Source: Syntrophales bacterium
GTDB taxonomy: Bacteria > Desulfobacterota > Syntrophia > Syntrophales > PHBD01
Assembly: GCA_035363115.1 (NCBI GenBank)
Contig: DAOSEM010000009.1
Location: 62,001-126,000 of the forward strand
Reading direction: 5' to 3'
DNA: 64,000 nt
In this document: in pieces, positions 25,381 to 35,098 of the stretch
Position numbering within the stretch: position 1 is the first letter of the stretch
Layout of the letters: every line of letters begins with the position of its first letter
Notes under the pieces: generated by a model
Database searches by the model: none
What the model was told of the DNA's origin: nothing
The model's input: the letters and a program-made list of their open reading frames with translations, nothing else
Translations under genes and position numbers: made by a program

Positions 25381-28305
25381 ATGAAACACAGATACATCCT
25401 GGCAGCCATCATTTTCACCCTTGGACTGAGCGCCTATTTCTTCGCTTCTTTTTATAACGAAGCCAAACAGGACGCGATCAAGAACGTCAACAACGAGCAA
25501 TGGATTCAGGCAGGACATGCCGCACGCGGGATCGAAGACTCTTTTACCGGCTGGACGCGCCTCCTGACCTCCATTTCCTCGGCGAAATCCATCATACACT
25601 TCGATAAGCGGGCGGAGAGAAGCTTTGAATTCCTTTATAAGGCTAATCAGGATAAATTCCGGGCGATTACACGCCTGGATGCAAAGGGCAGGATTGTCTA
25701 TACATACCCTTTCGATTCCGCCGTGATCGGGAAAGACATCTCCGGGCAGACGCATGTCCGCGAACTGATGGCCACCCGCAAGCCCGTCATCAGCGATGTA
25801 TTCCTGGCTTTACAGGGATATCGCGCCATTGCCCTCCATGTCCCCGTCTTTCGGAATCATGCCTACGACGGTTCAATCGGCATCACCATCAATTTCGAGG
25901 CACTGGCCAAGCGCTACCTGGAGAACATCCGGGTCGGGAACACCGGCTATGCCTGGGTCGTCAGCAGGGACGGCACGGAGCTCTACTGCCCGGTACCCGG
26001 GCACATCGGGAATTCCGTCTTCGAGAACTGCAGCGATTTTCCCTCCATCCTGGTGATGGCGGAGAAAATGCTCAAGGGCGAGCAGGGCACGACCACCTAC
26101 ACGTTTGACAAAATCCGCGGCAGTCAGGTGGAGAGTGTCAGGAAACATGCCGTCTACATGCCCATCAGGCTTGGGAACACATTCTGGTCCATCGTCGTCG
26201 CCTCGTCGGAAGACGAGATCATCGCTTCGCTGGAGAGTTTTCGGAATAAGCTTTTCATGGTTATCGGACTCCTGCTTCTTGGCGGAGTCCTGTTTTCCTA
26301 TTACGGCTTCAGGGCCTGGTTCATCCTGGAGGAGGAAAAGAAGCGGCACCAGACGGAAGAGGCATTGCGAAAGAGCGAAGAAAACTACCGTCTTCTGTTT
26401 GAAAGCGCCACGGAGGGAATCCTGATTGCCCAGGACGGCATGATCAAGGTTGCCAACCAGGCCCTCGCGGAGATTCTGAAATATCCAAGAGACCTTTTGC
26501 TGGAAAAACCGTTTCCGTTATTCATTCATCCCGATGATCGCTCCACCGTCCTTGAGCGTCATCAACGGAGATTGAAAGGCGAATCTCCGGAAATCGACTA
26601 TCCGTTTCGGATTATTACATCCGAGGGAACGGAAAATTGGGTGCAGATTCATCCGACCGTCATTTCCTGGGACGGCAGGCCGGCGGTTCTCAGTTTTGTC
26701 ATGGACATAACCGAACAGAAACATGCCGCAGAGAGACTGAGGGAATCCCAGAGACGGCTGGCGGACATTATTGAATTTCTCCCGGACGCGACCCTGGTCA
26801 TCGACGAGGAAGGCAGGGTGATTGCCTGGAACCGGGCCATCGAAGCGATGACCGGCGTCAGGAAAGAAGACATGCTGGGCAAGGGAAACTATGAATATGC
26901 CATCCCGTTTTACGGGGAAAGAAGGCGCATTCTCATTGATCTCGCGCTGCATCCGGATCCGGAAAAGGAAAAGGAATACCTGACGATTCGAAGATCGGGC
27001 GATATCATTCAGGGAGACGCTTTCACACCGGCCTTGCCTCCGGGAAACATCCATGTTTCGGGAACCGCCTCCGTGCTCAGGGATTCGGAAGGAAAGATCG
27101 TCGGAGCCATTGAATGCATTCGGGATGATACCGATCGCAAGATCATGGAGGAGCGCCTGCAGCGGGCCGAAAAGATGGAATCCCTGGGGATTCTGGCCGG
27201 CGGTGTGGCTCATGACCTGAACAACGTCCTGGGTGTGCTCGTAGGCTACTCCGAGTTGCTCATGCGGGAGGCGCCGGAGGGAAGCCGGTCGGCCAATTAC
27301 GCCGGGAGCATCCTGGCGGGGGGACAGAGGGCGGCCGCCATCATCCAGGATCTCTTGACCATGGCCCGGCGTGGCGTATCCGTCTCGGAAACCGTGAACC
27401 TGAACCTGGTCCTGGCCGATGCCTTCAAGACGCCCGAGTTCGAACTCGTGAAAGCGCATCATCCGGATGTCCTGTTCGAGAGCCGGATGGAGAAAGATCT
27501 CTTCAACATCAAGGGTTCCCCGGTACACTTGAGCAAAACGATCATGAACCTCCTGTCCAACGCGGCGGAGTCGATACGCGGCAAGGGTACGGTGACGGTC
27601 ACGACGGAGAACCGCTATGTCGATCTGGCCCTGCCGGGCTATGAGAACACACGGGAAGGAGAGTATGCCGTCCTGACCGTGACGGACACCGGGTCGGGGA
27701 TCGCGCAGAAGGACATGGGAAGGATCTTCGAGCCGTTCTACACGAAGAAGGTCATGGGCCGGAGCGGAACCGGCCTCGGCCTGGCGGTGGTCTGGGGAAC
27801 CGTCAAGGACCACGGCGGGTATATCGATGTGCAGACGGCGGAGAATCAAGGCACGTCGTTTGTCCTGTATTTCCCCGTGACCAGGGAAGCCCTTTCGAAA
27901 ACGGATCATGCCCCGGCTGAACGGGAGTATCGAGGAAACGGCGAAAGCATCCTGGTCGTGGACGACGTGAAGGAACAGCGCCTTCTGGCCGCCACGATTC
28001 TGGAAGGTCTCGATTACCGGGTGGCAGCGGTGGCGAGCGGCGAGGAGGCCGTGGAATATCTCCGGGCAAACCAGGCGGATCTGATCATTCTCGACATGAT
28101 CATGGATCCCGGAATCGACGGCCTGGAGACGTATCGCCGGATCCTCGAAATCCAGCCGCGACAGAAGGCGATCATCGTCAGCGGCTTCGCCAGGACCGAG
28201 CGGGTCAACCAGGCCCAGGATCTCGGCGCCGGTGAATACGTCAGGAAACCTTACGTAATTGAAAAACTGGGGATGGCGGTCCGCAGGGAGCTGGATCGAT
28301 TATAA
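25381..28305 (+). CDS. Membrane hybrid histidine kinase (Cache-PAS-PAS-HisKA-HATPase-REC)
   Basis: The 974-aa product has a membrane segment at about 7-24 and an extracytoplasmic dCache-like domain at about 30-280 (ITRLDAKGRIVYTYPFD, GSIGITINFEAL, GYAWVVSRDGTELY). A second membrane segment lies at about 292-312. Two PAS domains (about 335-450 and 460-590) precede HisKA with His611 in GGVAHDLNNVLG. The ATPase domain has DTGSGI and TGLGLAVVWG. A C-terminal receiver carries the acceptor Asp905 in LIILDMIM. It senses a small periplasmic ligand and probably passes phosphate through its own receiver. No HPt domain is fused. Its second PAS is nearly the same as one in the kinase at 45256-48237. Confidence 0.93.
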   Translation: MKHRYILAAIIFTLGLSAYFFASFYNEAKQDAIKNVNNEQWIQAGHAARGIEDSFTGWTRLLTSISSAKSIIHFDKRAERSFEFLYKANQDKFRAITRLDAKGRIVYTYPFDSAVIGKDISGQTHVRELMATRKPVISDVFLALQGYRAIALHVPVFRNHAYDGSIGITINFEALAKRYLENIRVGNTGYAWVVSRDGTELYCPVPGHIGNSVFENCSDFPSILVMAEKMLKGEQGTTTYTFDKIRGSQVESVRKHAVYMPIRLGNTFWSIVVASSEDEIIASLESFRNKLFMVIGLLLLGGVLFSYYGFRAWFILEEEKKRHQTEEALRKSEENYRLLFESATEGILIAQDGMIKVANQALAEILKYPRDLLLEKPFPLFIHPDDRSTVLERHQRRLKGESPEIDYPFRIITSEGTENWVQIHPTVISWDGRPAVLSFVMDITEQKHAAERLRESQRRLADIIEFLPDATLVIDEEGRVIAWNRAIEAMTGVRKEDMLGKGNYEYAIPFYGERRRILIDLALHPDPEKEKEYLTIRRSGDIIQGDAFTPALPPGNIHVSGTASVLRDSEGKIVGAIECIRDDTDRKIMEERLQRAEKMESLGILAGGVAHDLNNVLGVLVGYSELLMREAPEGSRSANYAGSILAGGQRAAAIIQDLLTMARRGVSVSETVNLNLVLADAFKTPEFELVKAHHPDVLFESRMEKDLFNIKGSPVHLSKTIMNLLSNAAESIRGKGTVTVTTENRYVDLALPGYENTREGEYAVLTVTDTGSGIAQKDMGRIFEPFYTKKVMGRSGTGLGLAVVWGTVKDHGGYIDVQTAENQGTSFVLYFPVTREALSKTDHAPAEREYRGNGESILVVDDVKEQRLLAATILEGLDYRVAAVASGEEAVEYLRANQADLIILDMIMDPGIDGLETYRRILEIQPRQKAIIVSGFARTERVNQAQDLGAGEYVRKPYVIEKLGMAVRRELDRL

Positions 28306-28351
28306 GTTCTATCCGGCCCGCATCGCATCTTCGCGTCCTCTTCGGAATCCA

Positions 28352-29527
28352 TCAGCAGGGTCTCACGCATTCAAGAAGTGCTTCGATCCGAGTCCGGATC
28401 TGTTCCATGTCGCCATTTGAGTAATCCGTCTCGATCTTCAGACCGGGCAACCCGTGCCGGTCCTTCACGTGATCGAGGATTTTGAGCGATTCGATATTGT
28501 ATGCGTGGCAGGCATGCAAAACGACGTCGACCACCACGTCGGGCCTGAATCTCGCAATCATCGCGTCCAGCATGTCGAGACGCCTCCAGTTTGGAGTCAT
28601 GCAGGAGCAGGGGATCATGAGACCGGCTTCCGCAACGGCCCGCAGAGGGTCTCCCGTTCCCTCCCCGATCTCGATGGAATATCCCTTCATTCCGCTGCAC
28701 GCCTCCAGCGCCACGACGGCTCCCCCCGCCTCATCGATGATCTGCAGGATCTTGTTCGCATCACCGCTGATGGGACATCCGCTCACGAGGACCCTCGGCG
28801 CACCCCGCTTCGCAACGAGGATTCCCGCCGCGGTCCGTTGGTTCAGCCTTTCCATGATTCTTCCGACCACGAACTGCAGCCTGCCGCTGTCCAGGAAGGC
28901 ATCGAGGCCGATGACGTCGTACAGCTCCCGCCAGTGAACGAGCGGCGGCTGGAAGGTCAGTGCGTCGAAAAAGCGGTTCATGATCCGATTCTTCCTGTTG
29001 GTCTCCAGGATCTCCGCCTCGATGCGGTCCTCATGGATGGTTGTCTGAAACTCGGATTCCAGAAAGGTTTTGAGTTTGCGGACCATCCCGACCCAGCGGT
29101 CCAGTGCCGTCCCGTCATCGGGAAGTTGGGGAAGATCCATGATGTGGGTGGGCTTCAAATGGGCGATCCGTTCAAACATCTTCTTCTTTCCGTCGCAGGT
29201 CGTCTCGCCGATGACGGCATCGCAGAGCTCGTAGAGGATACAGGTCCCGGTGCGGATGAAACCGAAGCTGGACTTGATCATGGGACAGAGATTGGCCGGC
29301 AGGACTTCTTCCGCGGCGGAAATGGTTCTTTGGGAAGACGCACAAAGGGAGACGGGAACGGCATCCATGGCCCGGATCAGCTCCGCGGGGGCGTAGCAGC
29401 AGTAGAGGCCGACGATGCGGGCTCCCTGTTCCCTTTTCTTCAAGAGGAATTCAAGATATTGCTCCGACAGGCCTGCTTCCTGAGGATTTCCACGATGTCC
29501 GGGTATGTCCGCCATGATCTCCTGCAT
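28352..29527 (-). CDS. 2-hydroxyacyl-CoA dehydratase-like double-cubane cluster protein (YjiM/HgdB family)
   Basis: From ATG 29527 the product is 391 aa, the usual length of this family (E. coli YjiM is about 383). Conserved Cys blocks are VGLYCCYAPAELIRAMDAVP, LCPMIKSSFGF and GETTCDGKKKMFE in the N half, and SGCPISGDANKI, ACSGMKG, MIPCSCM and VVLHACHAYNIES in the C half. These match YjiM-type double-cubane [8Fe-9S] proteins, related to the HgdB/BcrC subunits of hydroxyacyl-CoA dehydratases and benzoyl-CoA reductases. Such proteins use an ATP-dependent reductase partner for low-potential reduction, and no such partner is adjacent. The open frame extends upstream to 29689, but that extension looks non-coding. 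Confidence 0.88.
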   Translation of the reverse strand: MQEIMADIPGHRGNPQEAGLSEQYLEFLLKKREQGARIVGLYCCYAPAELIRAMDAVPVSLCASSQRTISAAEEVLPANLCPMIKSSFGFIRTGTCILYELCDAVIGETTCDGKKKMFERIAHLKPTHIMDLPQLPDDGTALDRWVGMVRKLKTFLESEFQTTIHEDRIEAEILETNRKNRIMNRFFDALTFQPPLVHWRELYDVIGLDAFLDSGRLQFVVGRIMERLNQRTAAGILVAKRGAPRVLVSGCPISGDANKILQIIDEAGGAVVALEACSGMKGYSIEIGEGTGDPLRAVAEAGLMIPCSCMTPNWRRLDMLDAMIARFRPDVVVDVVLHACHAYNIESLKILDHVKDRHGLPGLKIETDYSNGDMEQIRTRIEALLECVRPC

Positions 29528-29854
29528 TGCCCTGTAGTCCGCTAATTCACCGGGAGCCTTCCAGAAATGGCCGGCGCGTGTGCCATGATCCCCGTGATCC
29601 GGGGCGCTTCGTGCTCGCGTCCGTTTTCCACAACCGCGTCGATGAACATCCGTTCCCAAGAGCGGGTTCATACCATTCTTTTTCATCATAATGGAAATTC
29701 GAATATCGAATCGCCGCCTCCGATATATGCTTATTATCTATAATTAAATTCTTTCATATGGGTTGACATTGTTCCGTCCATGATTTAATTCGTGGTCGTC
29801 TCCGGAGGCAAGCAGGTCCCGGAGGTTACCCCATACCGGAAAGGATCAGGACAT
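29528..29854. promoter_or_regulatory. Divergent regulatory region with a candidate promoter and a small palindrome
   Basis: AT-rich region between the divergent double-cubane and A-type Fe-S genes. On the plus strand TTGACA (29763-29768), 17 bp and TAATTC (29786-29791) is a fair sigma-70 promoter for the Fe-S gene at 29855. A palindrome ATTCGA-ATA-TCGAAT at 29697-29711 lies between the two genes and could be an operator. No gene is supported here. Confidence 0.45.
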
Positions 29855-30175
29855 ATGTTCACAGTGACGGAAAAGGCGAACGAGATGATCAGGGATTTCA
29901 TGAAGAACCGGCAGGAAAACCTTCCGATCCGGGTGATGGTTTTCGAGGGCGGCTGCTCGGGAACGTCCCTGGGAATGGCCCTGGATGAGCAGCAGGCGAA
30001 TGATCAGGTTTTTGAGGACAACGGCCTTACGTTTGTCATCAACCAGGATCTGCTCAACCAGATACAGCCGATCACGGTGGACTTCATCGAGACCCCACAC
30101 GGATCGGGATTCAAGCTGTCCTCCAGCTTCGTGGGCGCCGGCGGCGGATGCGGCACCTGCTCCTCGTGCGGATGA
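29855..30175 (+). CDS. A-type Fe-S carrier-like (IscA/HesB family) protein
   Basis: The 106-aa product starts at ATG 29855 (AGGATCAGG upstream). MFTVTEKANEMIRDFM and FEGGCSGTSLGMALDE (Cys34) are the IscA-like N half. The C-terminal tail is GAGGGCGTCSSCG with Cys99, Cys102 and Cys105, one Cys more than the standard C-x-C pair. The GGC-x-G-x-SLG-x-ALDE form resembles a Deltaproteobacterial HesB-like subgroup in which some members carry selenocysteine at the first Cys; here it is an ordinary Cys codon. It probably carries or stores an Fe-S cluster and may serve the neighbouring double-cubane protein; that link is inferred from divergence only. Confidence 0.82.
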   Translation: MFTVTEKANEMIRDFMKNRQENLPIRVMVFEGGCSGTSLGMALDEQQANDQVFEDNGLTFVINQDLLNQIQPITVDFIETPHGSGFKLSSSFVGAGGGCGTCSSCG

Positions 30176-30350
30176 TCCGGCTGCGTCATCGCGATCGTAT
30201 TGGATGCACGGGCAAACCCTCCCCTATATTTGACTCTCACGGTTGCGGCGTGCCGGTTCCGCCGCAACGGATCCTTCCCGCTGTCCCTCGCGACGTCCAT
30301 CAGCTTATCATCTCCGGAATTCTTAACACTCCTTGAAAGTTCCATGATAT

Positions 30351-30445
30351 ATCCGCCGGGCGTCGGCCGGTATTAAAGATGGAATGGCCATGCGCCGATA
30401 GATAAATAATGGCCACGGCAATCCTTTGCGAGATGCCCGGCGGAT
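30351..30445 (+). other. Long hairpin in the leader of the CPBP gene
   Basis: ATCCGCCGGGCGTC (30351-30364) pairs with GATGCCCGGCGGAT (30432-30445), 13 Watson-Crick pairs plus one G-U. AAAG and CTTT extend the pairing inside, and AATGGCCA occurs twice within the loop region. The base of the stem lies 21 bp before the start codon at 30467. It is either a structured RNA leader or an intergenic inverted repeat. I cannot assign it to a known riboswitch class. Confidence 0.5.
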
Positions 30446-30466
30446 AGCCTCGGGCAGAAGAAAAAC

Positions 30467-31303
30467 ATGGACATCAGTAGCTACCGTCATCCCTTTCTCT
30501 TCTACGGGTTGTCCACGGCCATCCCCTGGACATTCTGGTTCGGCGCTGCCTATGCAAGCCATATCACACCGGCAACCCCGTTTCTCGGAGCGGTTGTCGG
30601 CATTCTGGGCGTCGCAGGGCTGCTGGGACCGACGGTGATCGCATTCTCCATGATCTGGCCGCACAAAGAGATGCGGGAGGATCTCAGGCACCGGATCATC
30701 GGCCTGAAAGGAGCCCGGCCCGTTTACCTCTTTCTGGCCTGTTTTCTCATGCTCGCCAGCATCCTGTCAGCACAGGCGATTTCCCTGCTTTTCGGCCACA
30801 GCGCGGACCAGTTTCGTCTTGCCGGCACGTCATCCTTTTCCGCCGGCATCTTTCCCGGGTGGTTCCTGCTCTTCCTGGCCCCGCTGGTGGAGGAGCTGGC
30901 CTGGCATTCCTATGGTACGGACTGCCTGCGACAGCGCATGAACCTTCTGACCGTTTCCCTCCTCTTCGGCCTTTTCTGGGCCCTGTGGCACATGCCGCTC
31001 TCGTTCATCAAAGGGTACTATCACAGCAATGTCGCCGAAGCCGGTCTCCTTTACAGCCTGAATTTCATGGTCAGCCTTGTTCCCTATGTCGTGCTGATGA
31101 ACTGGCTGTATTACAAGACAAACCGGAGCATCCTGGTTGCAATTGTCTTTCACATTACCGCGGGATGCTTCAATGAGATGTTTCAAACGCATCCGGACAG
31201 CAAGGTCATCCAGACCGTCCTCCTGCTCCTGCTGTCCATTGCGGTGGTGGCGAAGGATCGCGATTTCTTTTTGCAGCGGGAGTATCGGGGGCCCGGTACA
31301 TGA
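30467..31303 (+). CDS. CPBP-family (CAAX protease-like) membrane protein
   Basis: The 278-aa protein has about seven hydrophobic segments. The family motifs are LAPLVEELAWHSYGTDCL (Glu142, Glu143), LFGLFWALWHMP (His175) and ILVAIVFHITAGCFNEM. In most CPBP proteins the first motif is EExxxR; here the Arg position is His (EELAWH), so the active site may be altered. Bacterial members include bacteriocin-immunity and regulated-proteolysis proteins. No bacteriocin gene is visible. The ATG at 30467 has only a weak AGAAG upstream, and the leader is highly structured. Confidence 0.82.
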   Translation: MDISSYRHPFLFYGLSTAIPWTFWFGAAYASHITPATPFLGAVVGILGVAGLLGPTVIAFSMIWPHKEMREDLRHRIIGLKGARPVYLFLACFLMLASILSAQAISLLFGHSADQFRLAGTSSFSAGIFPGWFLLFLAPLVEELAWHSYGTDCLRQRMNLLTVSLLFGLFWALWHMPLSFIKGYYHSNVAEAGLLYSLNFMVSLVPYVVLMNWLYYKTNRSILVAIVFHITAGCFNEMFQTHPDSKVIQTVLLLLLSIAVVAKDRDFFLQREYRGPGT

Positions 31304-31417
31304 AATGTTCCATGACCTTCAGCAGTCATTCAATAGCGGCGGAATTGCCGATCCGGTTGTGATATGTAAAACGGGAGCCGATCCGGATCGACCGGCCGTG
31401 ACGGAGGGGAACAGGCA

Positions 31418-33838
31418 ATGGCAGAGCGCATTTTGATCGTCGACGACCAGGAGCAGAATCTCTACCTGCTTCAAGTGCTTCTGGAGGGAAACGGATACGA
31501 AGTGGAAAGCGCCTTCGACGGAGCGGAGGCGCTGGTGAAGGCAAGGCACGCCCCTCCGGACATGATCGTCACGGATATCCTGATGCCGGTGATGGACGGC
31601 TATGCCCTGTGCCGGGAGTGGAAATCCGACGATCTGCTCAAGCACATACCCCTGGTTTTTTACACGGCCACCTATACGAAACCCAAAGACGAGGAGTTTG
31701 CCTTGAGCCTCGGTGCGGACCGCTTTGTCATCAAGCCCCAGGAACCGCATATCCTGATGAATATATTGAAAGAAGTCCTGAACCGAAAACGCTCTTTAGA
31801 ACAGGTCGGCACCAGGCCCCTCGGAGAGGAAATGGAGTTTTTTCGGCAATACAACGCAATCCTTTTTGAAAAACTCGAAAAGAAGATGTCGGACCTGGAA
31901 GCGGCCAACAAGCAGTTGAGCCTTCTTGAGGAAAAGTATCGGCTCAGTTTCGAGAACGTGACGGACGTTATTTACATGATCGATACGGATCTCAAGATCC
32001 TGAACATCTCTCCCAGCGTCGAGAAAATACTGGGCTACAAACCCGAAGAGCTGATCGGCCGGCCCGTCTTCGATCTGAAGCACATCTTTCTGCCGGAATC
32101 ATTCGAAAAGGCGGTTTCCAACACCGAACAGATCCTGAAGGGACAGGGCATCCCCACAGCAATTTACCGGTTTCTTTCAAAGGATGGAGCCGTAAAGCAC
32201 GGGGATATCAGCGGCTCCCCCGTCATGCACGAGGGGAAAATCACCGGCATGATCGCCGTCGCCCGCGACATCACCAAGCGTATCGAGGCCGAGGAAGCCT
32301 TGCGGGAGAGCGGGACGATGTTCCGAACCCTCGTCGAGCATGCCTTCGATTCTACGATCATTATCAATCTGGAAGGAACCATCCTGTTCGCAAACAATTC
32401 GGCGGCCCGGACGATTGAAGCCCAGGATTCGGACTCCCTTGTGGGCAGGAATGTGATGGACTTCGTCGCACCGGAATCGCGGGAAGACGTGCTGAATGAT
32501 TTCATAGAGCTCGCGAAAGGCCATGACAGCTACCTCGCGGAGTACTCGCTGATCACGGGAAACGGCAGGAGAATGCGCATGGAAAGCGTCGGTAAGCGCA
32601 TCGTTTTTGAAGGAAAAGCCGCCGTCCTCGCCTCCATGCGGGACATCACGGATCGAATACGGGCGGCGGAAGAAAAGGAGAAGCTCCGGGATCAGCTTCT
32701 CCAGGCCCAGAAGATGGAGTCCATGGGTGCGCTGGCGGGCGGCATCGCCCACGACTTCAACAACATCCTGGGAGCCATTATCGGCTATTCGGAGTTGTAC
32801 AAGGAGCAGGTCCGGGACCGCCCGAAGGTGTACCGGGGCATGGAGGAAGTGCTCAATGCCGCCGGCCGCGCCAGGGACCTGGTGCAGCAGATCCTGACCT
32901 TCAGCCGACAGGCCGTGCCGGAGAAACGGCCGACGGCCATCATTCCGATCGTCAGCGAAGTCGCAAGATTCATCCGGGCATCCCTGCCCTCGACCATCGA
33001 AATCAGGCAAAAGCTGAATGCGACATCGGATGTGGTCATGGCCGATGCAACACACATGCATCAGCTGTTGATGAACCTGTGCACGAACGCCGGGCATGCC
33101 ATGACGGGAAAGGGCGGTATGCTGGAGATCGGGGTGGAGGAAATCACCATCGGCAGGGAAAAACAGTGGCTTTTCCCCACCCTTGACGGCGGCCGCTACC
33201 TGAAGCTGGAGGTTCGGGACACGGGTCACGGCATCAAGGCGGAGCACATGGAAAAAATCTTCGATCCCTATTTTACGACCAAGGGAAAGGGAGAGGGCAC
33301 GGGCCTGGGGCTGGCCGTCGTGCACGGCATCACCAAGGATCATGGCGGGGAAATCAAGGTGTATAGCGAAATCGGCAAGGGGACGCGCTTCAGCGTTTAT
33401 CTGCCGTTGATGGAAAAGCAGGCCGACGTGATCCCGCCCGTTGCCGAGGTTTCCCTGCCACGGGGGAGCGAGAGGGTTCTGTTCATCGATGACGAAGAGC
33501 CCCTGGCCAACCTGGGAAAGGAACTGCTGGAGGCACTCGGCTACCTTGTCGTCGCCGAAACGGACCCAGTCAAGGCCATCGAGGAATTCAGCAGGAACAG
33601 TGACGCATTCGATCTGGTGATCACAGACAAGACCATGCCACGCATGACGGGATTCGACATTGCGAGCGATCTTCACAAAATCCGTGCGGACATTCCCGTG
33701 ATACTCTGCTCCGGCTTTCAGGAACAGGAGGACCTGGAAAAGCAATCCGCCTGCGGCATCTCCTGTTTCATCATGAAGCCGTTCCGGATCAAAATCCTGG
33801 CCGAGGCGATCCGCAACACCCTGGGCAAGAAAGCGTGA
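31418..33838 (+). CDS. Cytosolic hybrid histidine kinase (REC-PAS-PAS-HisKA-HATPase-REC)
   Basis: The 806-aa product starts at ATG 31418 after GGAGGGG and has no membrane segment. An N-terminal receiver has the acceptor Asp53 (MIVTDILMP). Two PAS domains follow (about 165-285 and 295-415). The HisKA box is GGIAHDFNNILG with His445, and the ATPase has DTGHGI and TGLGLAVVHG. A second receiver carries Asp737 (LVITDKTMP). It should be an intermediate in a phosphorelay, taking phosphate on the N receiver. From HisKA to the end it is nearly the same as the kinase at 45256-48237, so the two are recent paralogues with different inputs. Confidence 0.93.
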   Translation: MAERILIVDDQEQNLYLLQVLLEGNGYEVESAFDGAEALVKARHAPPDMIVTDILMPVMDGYALCREWKSDDLLKHIPLVFYTATYTKPKDEEFALSLGADRFVIKPQEPHILMNILKEVLNRKRSLEQVGTRPLGEEMEFFRQYNAILFEKLEKKMSDLEAANKQLSLLEEKYRLSFENVTDVIYMIDTDLKILNISPSVEKILGYKPEELIGRPVFDLKHIFLPESFEKAVSNTEQILKGQGIPTAIYRFLSKDGAVKHGDISGSPVMHEGKITGMIAVARDITKRIEAEEALRESGTMFRTLVEHAFDSTIIINLEGTILFANNSAARTIEAQDSDSLVGRNVMDFVAPESREDVLNDFIELAKGHDSYLAEYSLITGNGRRMRMESVGKRIVFEGKAAVLASMRDITDRIRAAEEKEKLRDQLLQAQKMESMGALAGGIAHDFNNILGAIIGYSELYKEQVRDRPKVYRGMEEVLNAAGRARDLVQQILTFSRQAVPEKRPTAIIPIVSEVARFIRASLPSTIEIRQKLNATSDVVMADATHMHQLLMNLCTNAGHAMTGKGGMLEIGVEEITIGREKQWLFPTLDGGRYLKLEVRDTGHGIKAEHMEKIFDPYFTTKGKGEGTGLGLAVVHGITKDHGGEIKVYSEIGKGTRFSVYLPLMEKQADVIPPVAEVSLPRGSERVLFIDDEEPLANLGKELLEALGYLVVAETDPVKAIEEFSRNSDAFDLVITDKTMPRMTGFDIASDLHKIRADIPVILCSGFQEQEDLEKQSACGISCFIMKPFRIKILAEAIRNTLGKKA

Positions 33839-34229
33839 TCGAAGGGCAACGAAGCAAAAGGTGTGTAACAAAATCATGAACGGTTCCGGTTTGCATACCG
33901 GCTTGACGATAGAATGATAGTCGTTTACAAGATGGTGTAAGATGAAATGATAATTGAAACAATTGACATTCTTTCCTCGTAAGCACCACCCGGAACCGCG
34001 CTGCGGATCGAGCACCCAACAACCTGCCAAAGGAGGCGGCGATGTCGGGAGCAGGGATTGCCGGCCGTCCTGGTAACAGAGATAACGGCTGCCGCATATA
34101 TTACCGGCGCATCCCCGAGAACTGCATTCCTCCCTGCTCAGCCTCCGTATCACCATCCATCCAATCAACCCCCTCAAGGTCGTTGAAACGTCCGTTCCCA
34201 CTCCCGATCGGATCAAAAGGGAGGCCGGG
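33839..34229. other. 391-bp intergenic region with a nested inverted repeat
   Basis: GGAGGC (34032-34037) pairs with GCCTCC (34141-34146), and GAGCAGGGA (34049-34057) pairs with TCCCTGCTC (34131-34139), enclosing about 75 nt. This could be a folded 5' leader for the binding-protein gene at 34230. I found no gene and could not name a known RNA class. Confidence 0.4.
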
Positions 34230-35098
34230 ATGAGGCGATCCGTTCGCCGTACAATCGTTATCATCTTGCCGGCCGCCCTCATCCTGGCCACCCTGTTTCT
34301 CTGGCTGCAAGATCGGGACCCTTCCCTTTCACAAATCCGGGAAGCCGGTGTCATCCGGATCGGCTATTCCGTCGAAGCCCCCTATGCGTTCCTGAAACCG
34401 GACGGGGAAGTAACCGGAGAGTCCCCGGAAGTGGCCCGGCGGATCGTGGAGCGTCTGGGCATCCCCCGCGTCGAATGGCGGTATGCCAAGTTTTCCTCCC
34501 TGATCGACGAACTGGAGGCGGGGCGCATCGACGTCATCGCCGCCGGTATGTTCATCACCCCGGAGCGGGCCCGGAGGGTCCGCTTTTCCGAGCCGACGTT
34601 CCACGTCCGGCAGGCCCTGCTCGTCTGCAAGGGCAATCCATTGGACCTTCATTCCTACACGCAGGCCCTGAAGACACCGGGAACCAGGATTGCCGTTCTG
34701 TCCGGTTCGGTGGAGGAGCAGATGCTCAGGCGGATGAACTATCCGATGGAGCGGCTGGTGGCCGTGCCGGATGCCCGTTCCGGGAGTGTCGCCGTCGAAT
34801 CGGGGAGAGCCGACGGACTCGCGCTATCCTCCCCCACCCTCCACCGGATCGTGACAGAAAAGCGAAATGATCGCATCGAGATTGCCGATCCATTTGTGCA
34901 GCCGCTACCCGCGATATCCGGACGGCTGGGTTACGGCGCCTTTGTTTTCCGCAAGAAAGACGAGGTGTTCCAGGCCGCCTGGAACGAGGCACAAAAGGAT
35001 TTCATCGGGAGCCCTGATCACCTTCAAATCCTGAAGAGCTTCGGCTTCACTGAAGCGGAGGTCCCGGGTTCCGTAACCACTGCGGAGGTCCTGTCGCC

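Noticed and set aside
29528..29689. Longer N terminus for the double-cubane protein (start at 29689)
   Set aside because: The extra 54 residues are low-complexity and Arg/Gly/His-rich, have no ribosome-binding site, and exceed the family length.
30351..30445. Known riboswitch (c-di-GMP, fluoride, ZTP or similar)
   Set aside because: The long stem is real, but I could not find the conserved core bases of any class I know, so it is left unassigned.
32177..34354. 725-codon open frame on the minus strand
   Set aside because: Antisense to the C-terminal half of a hybrid kinase and running into intergenic DNA; His/Arg/Gly-rich sequence typical of a shadow frame.
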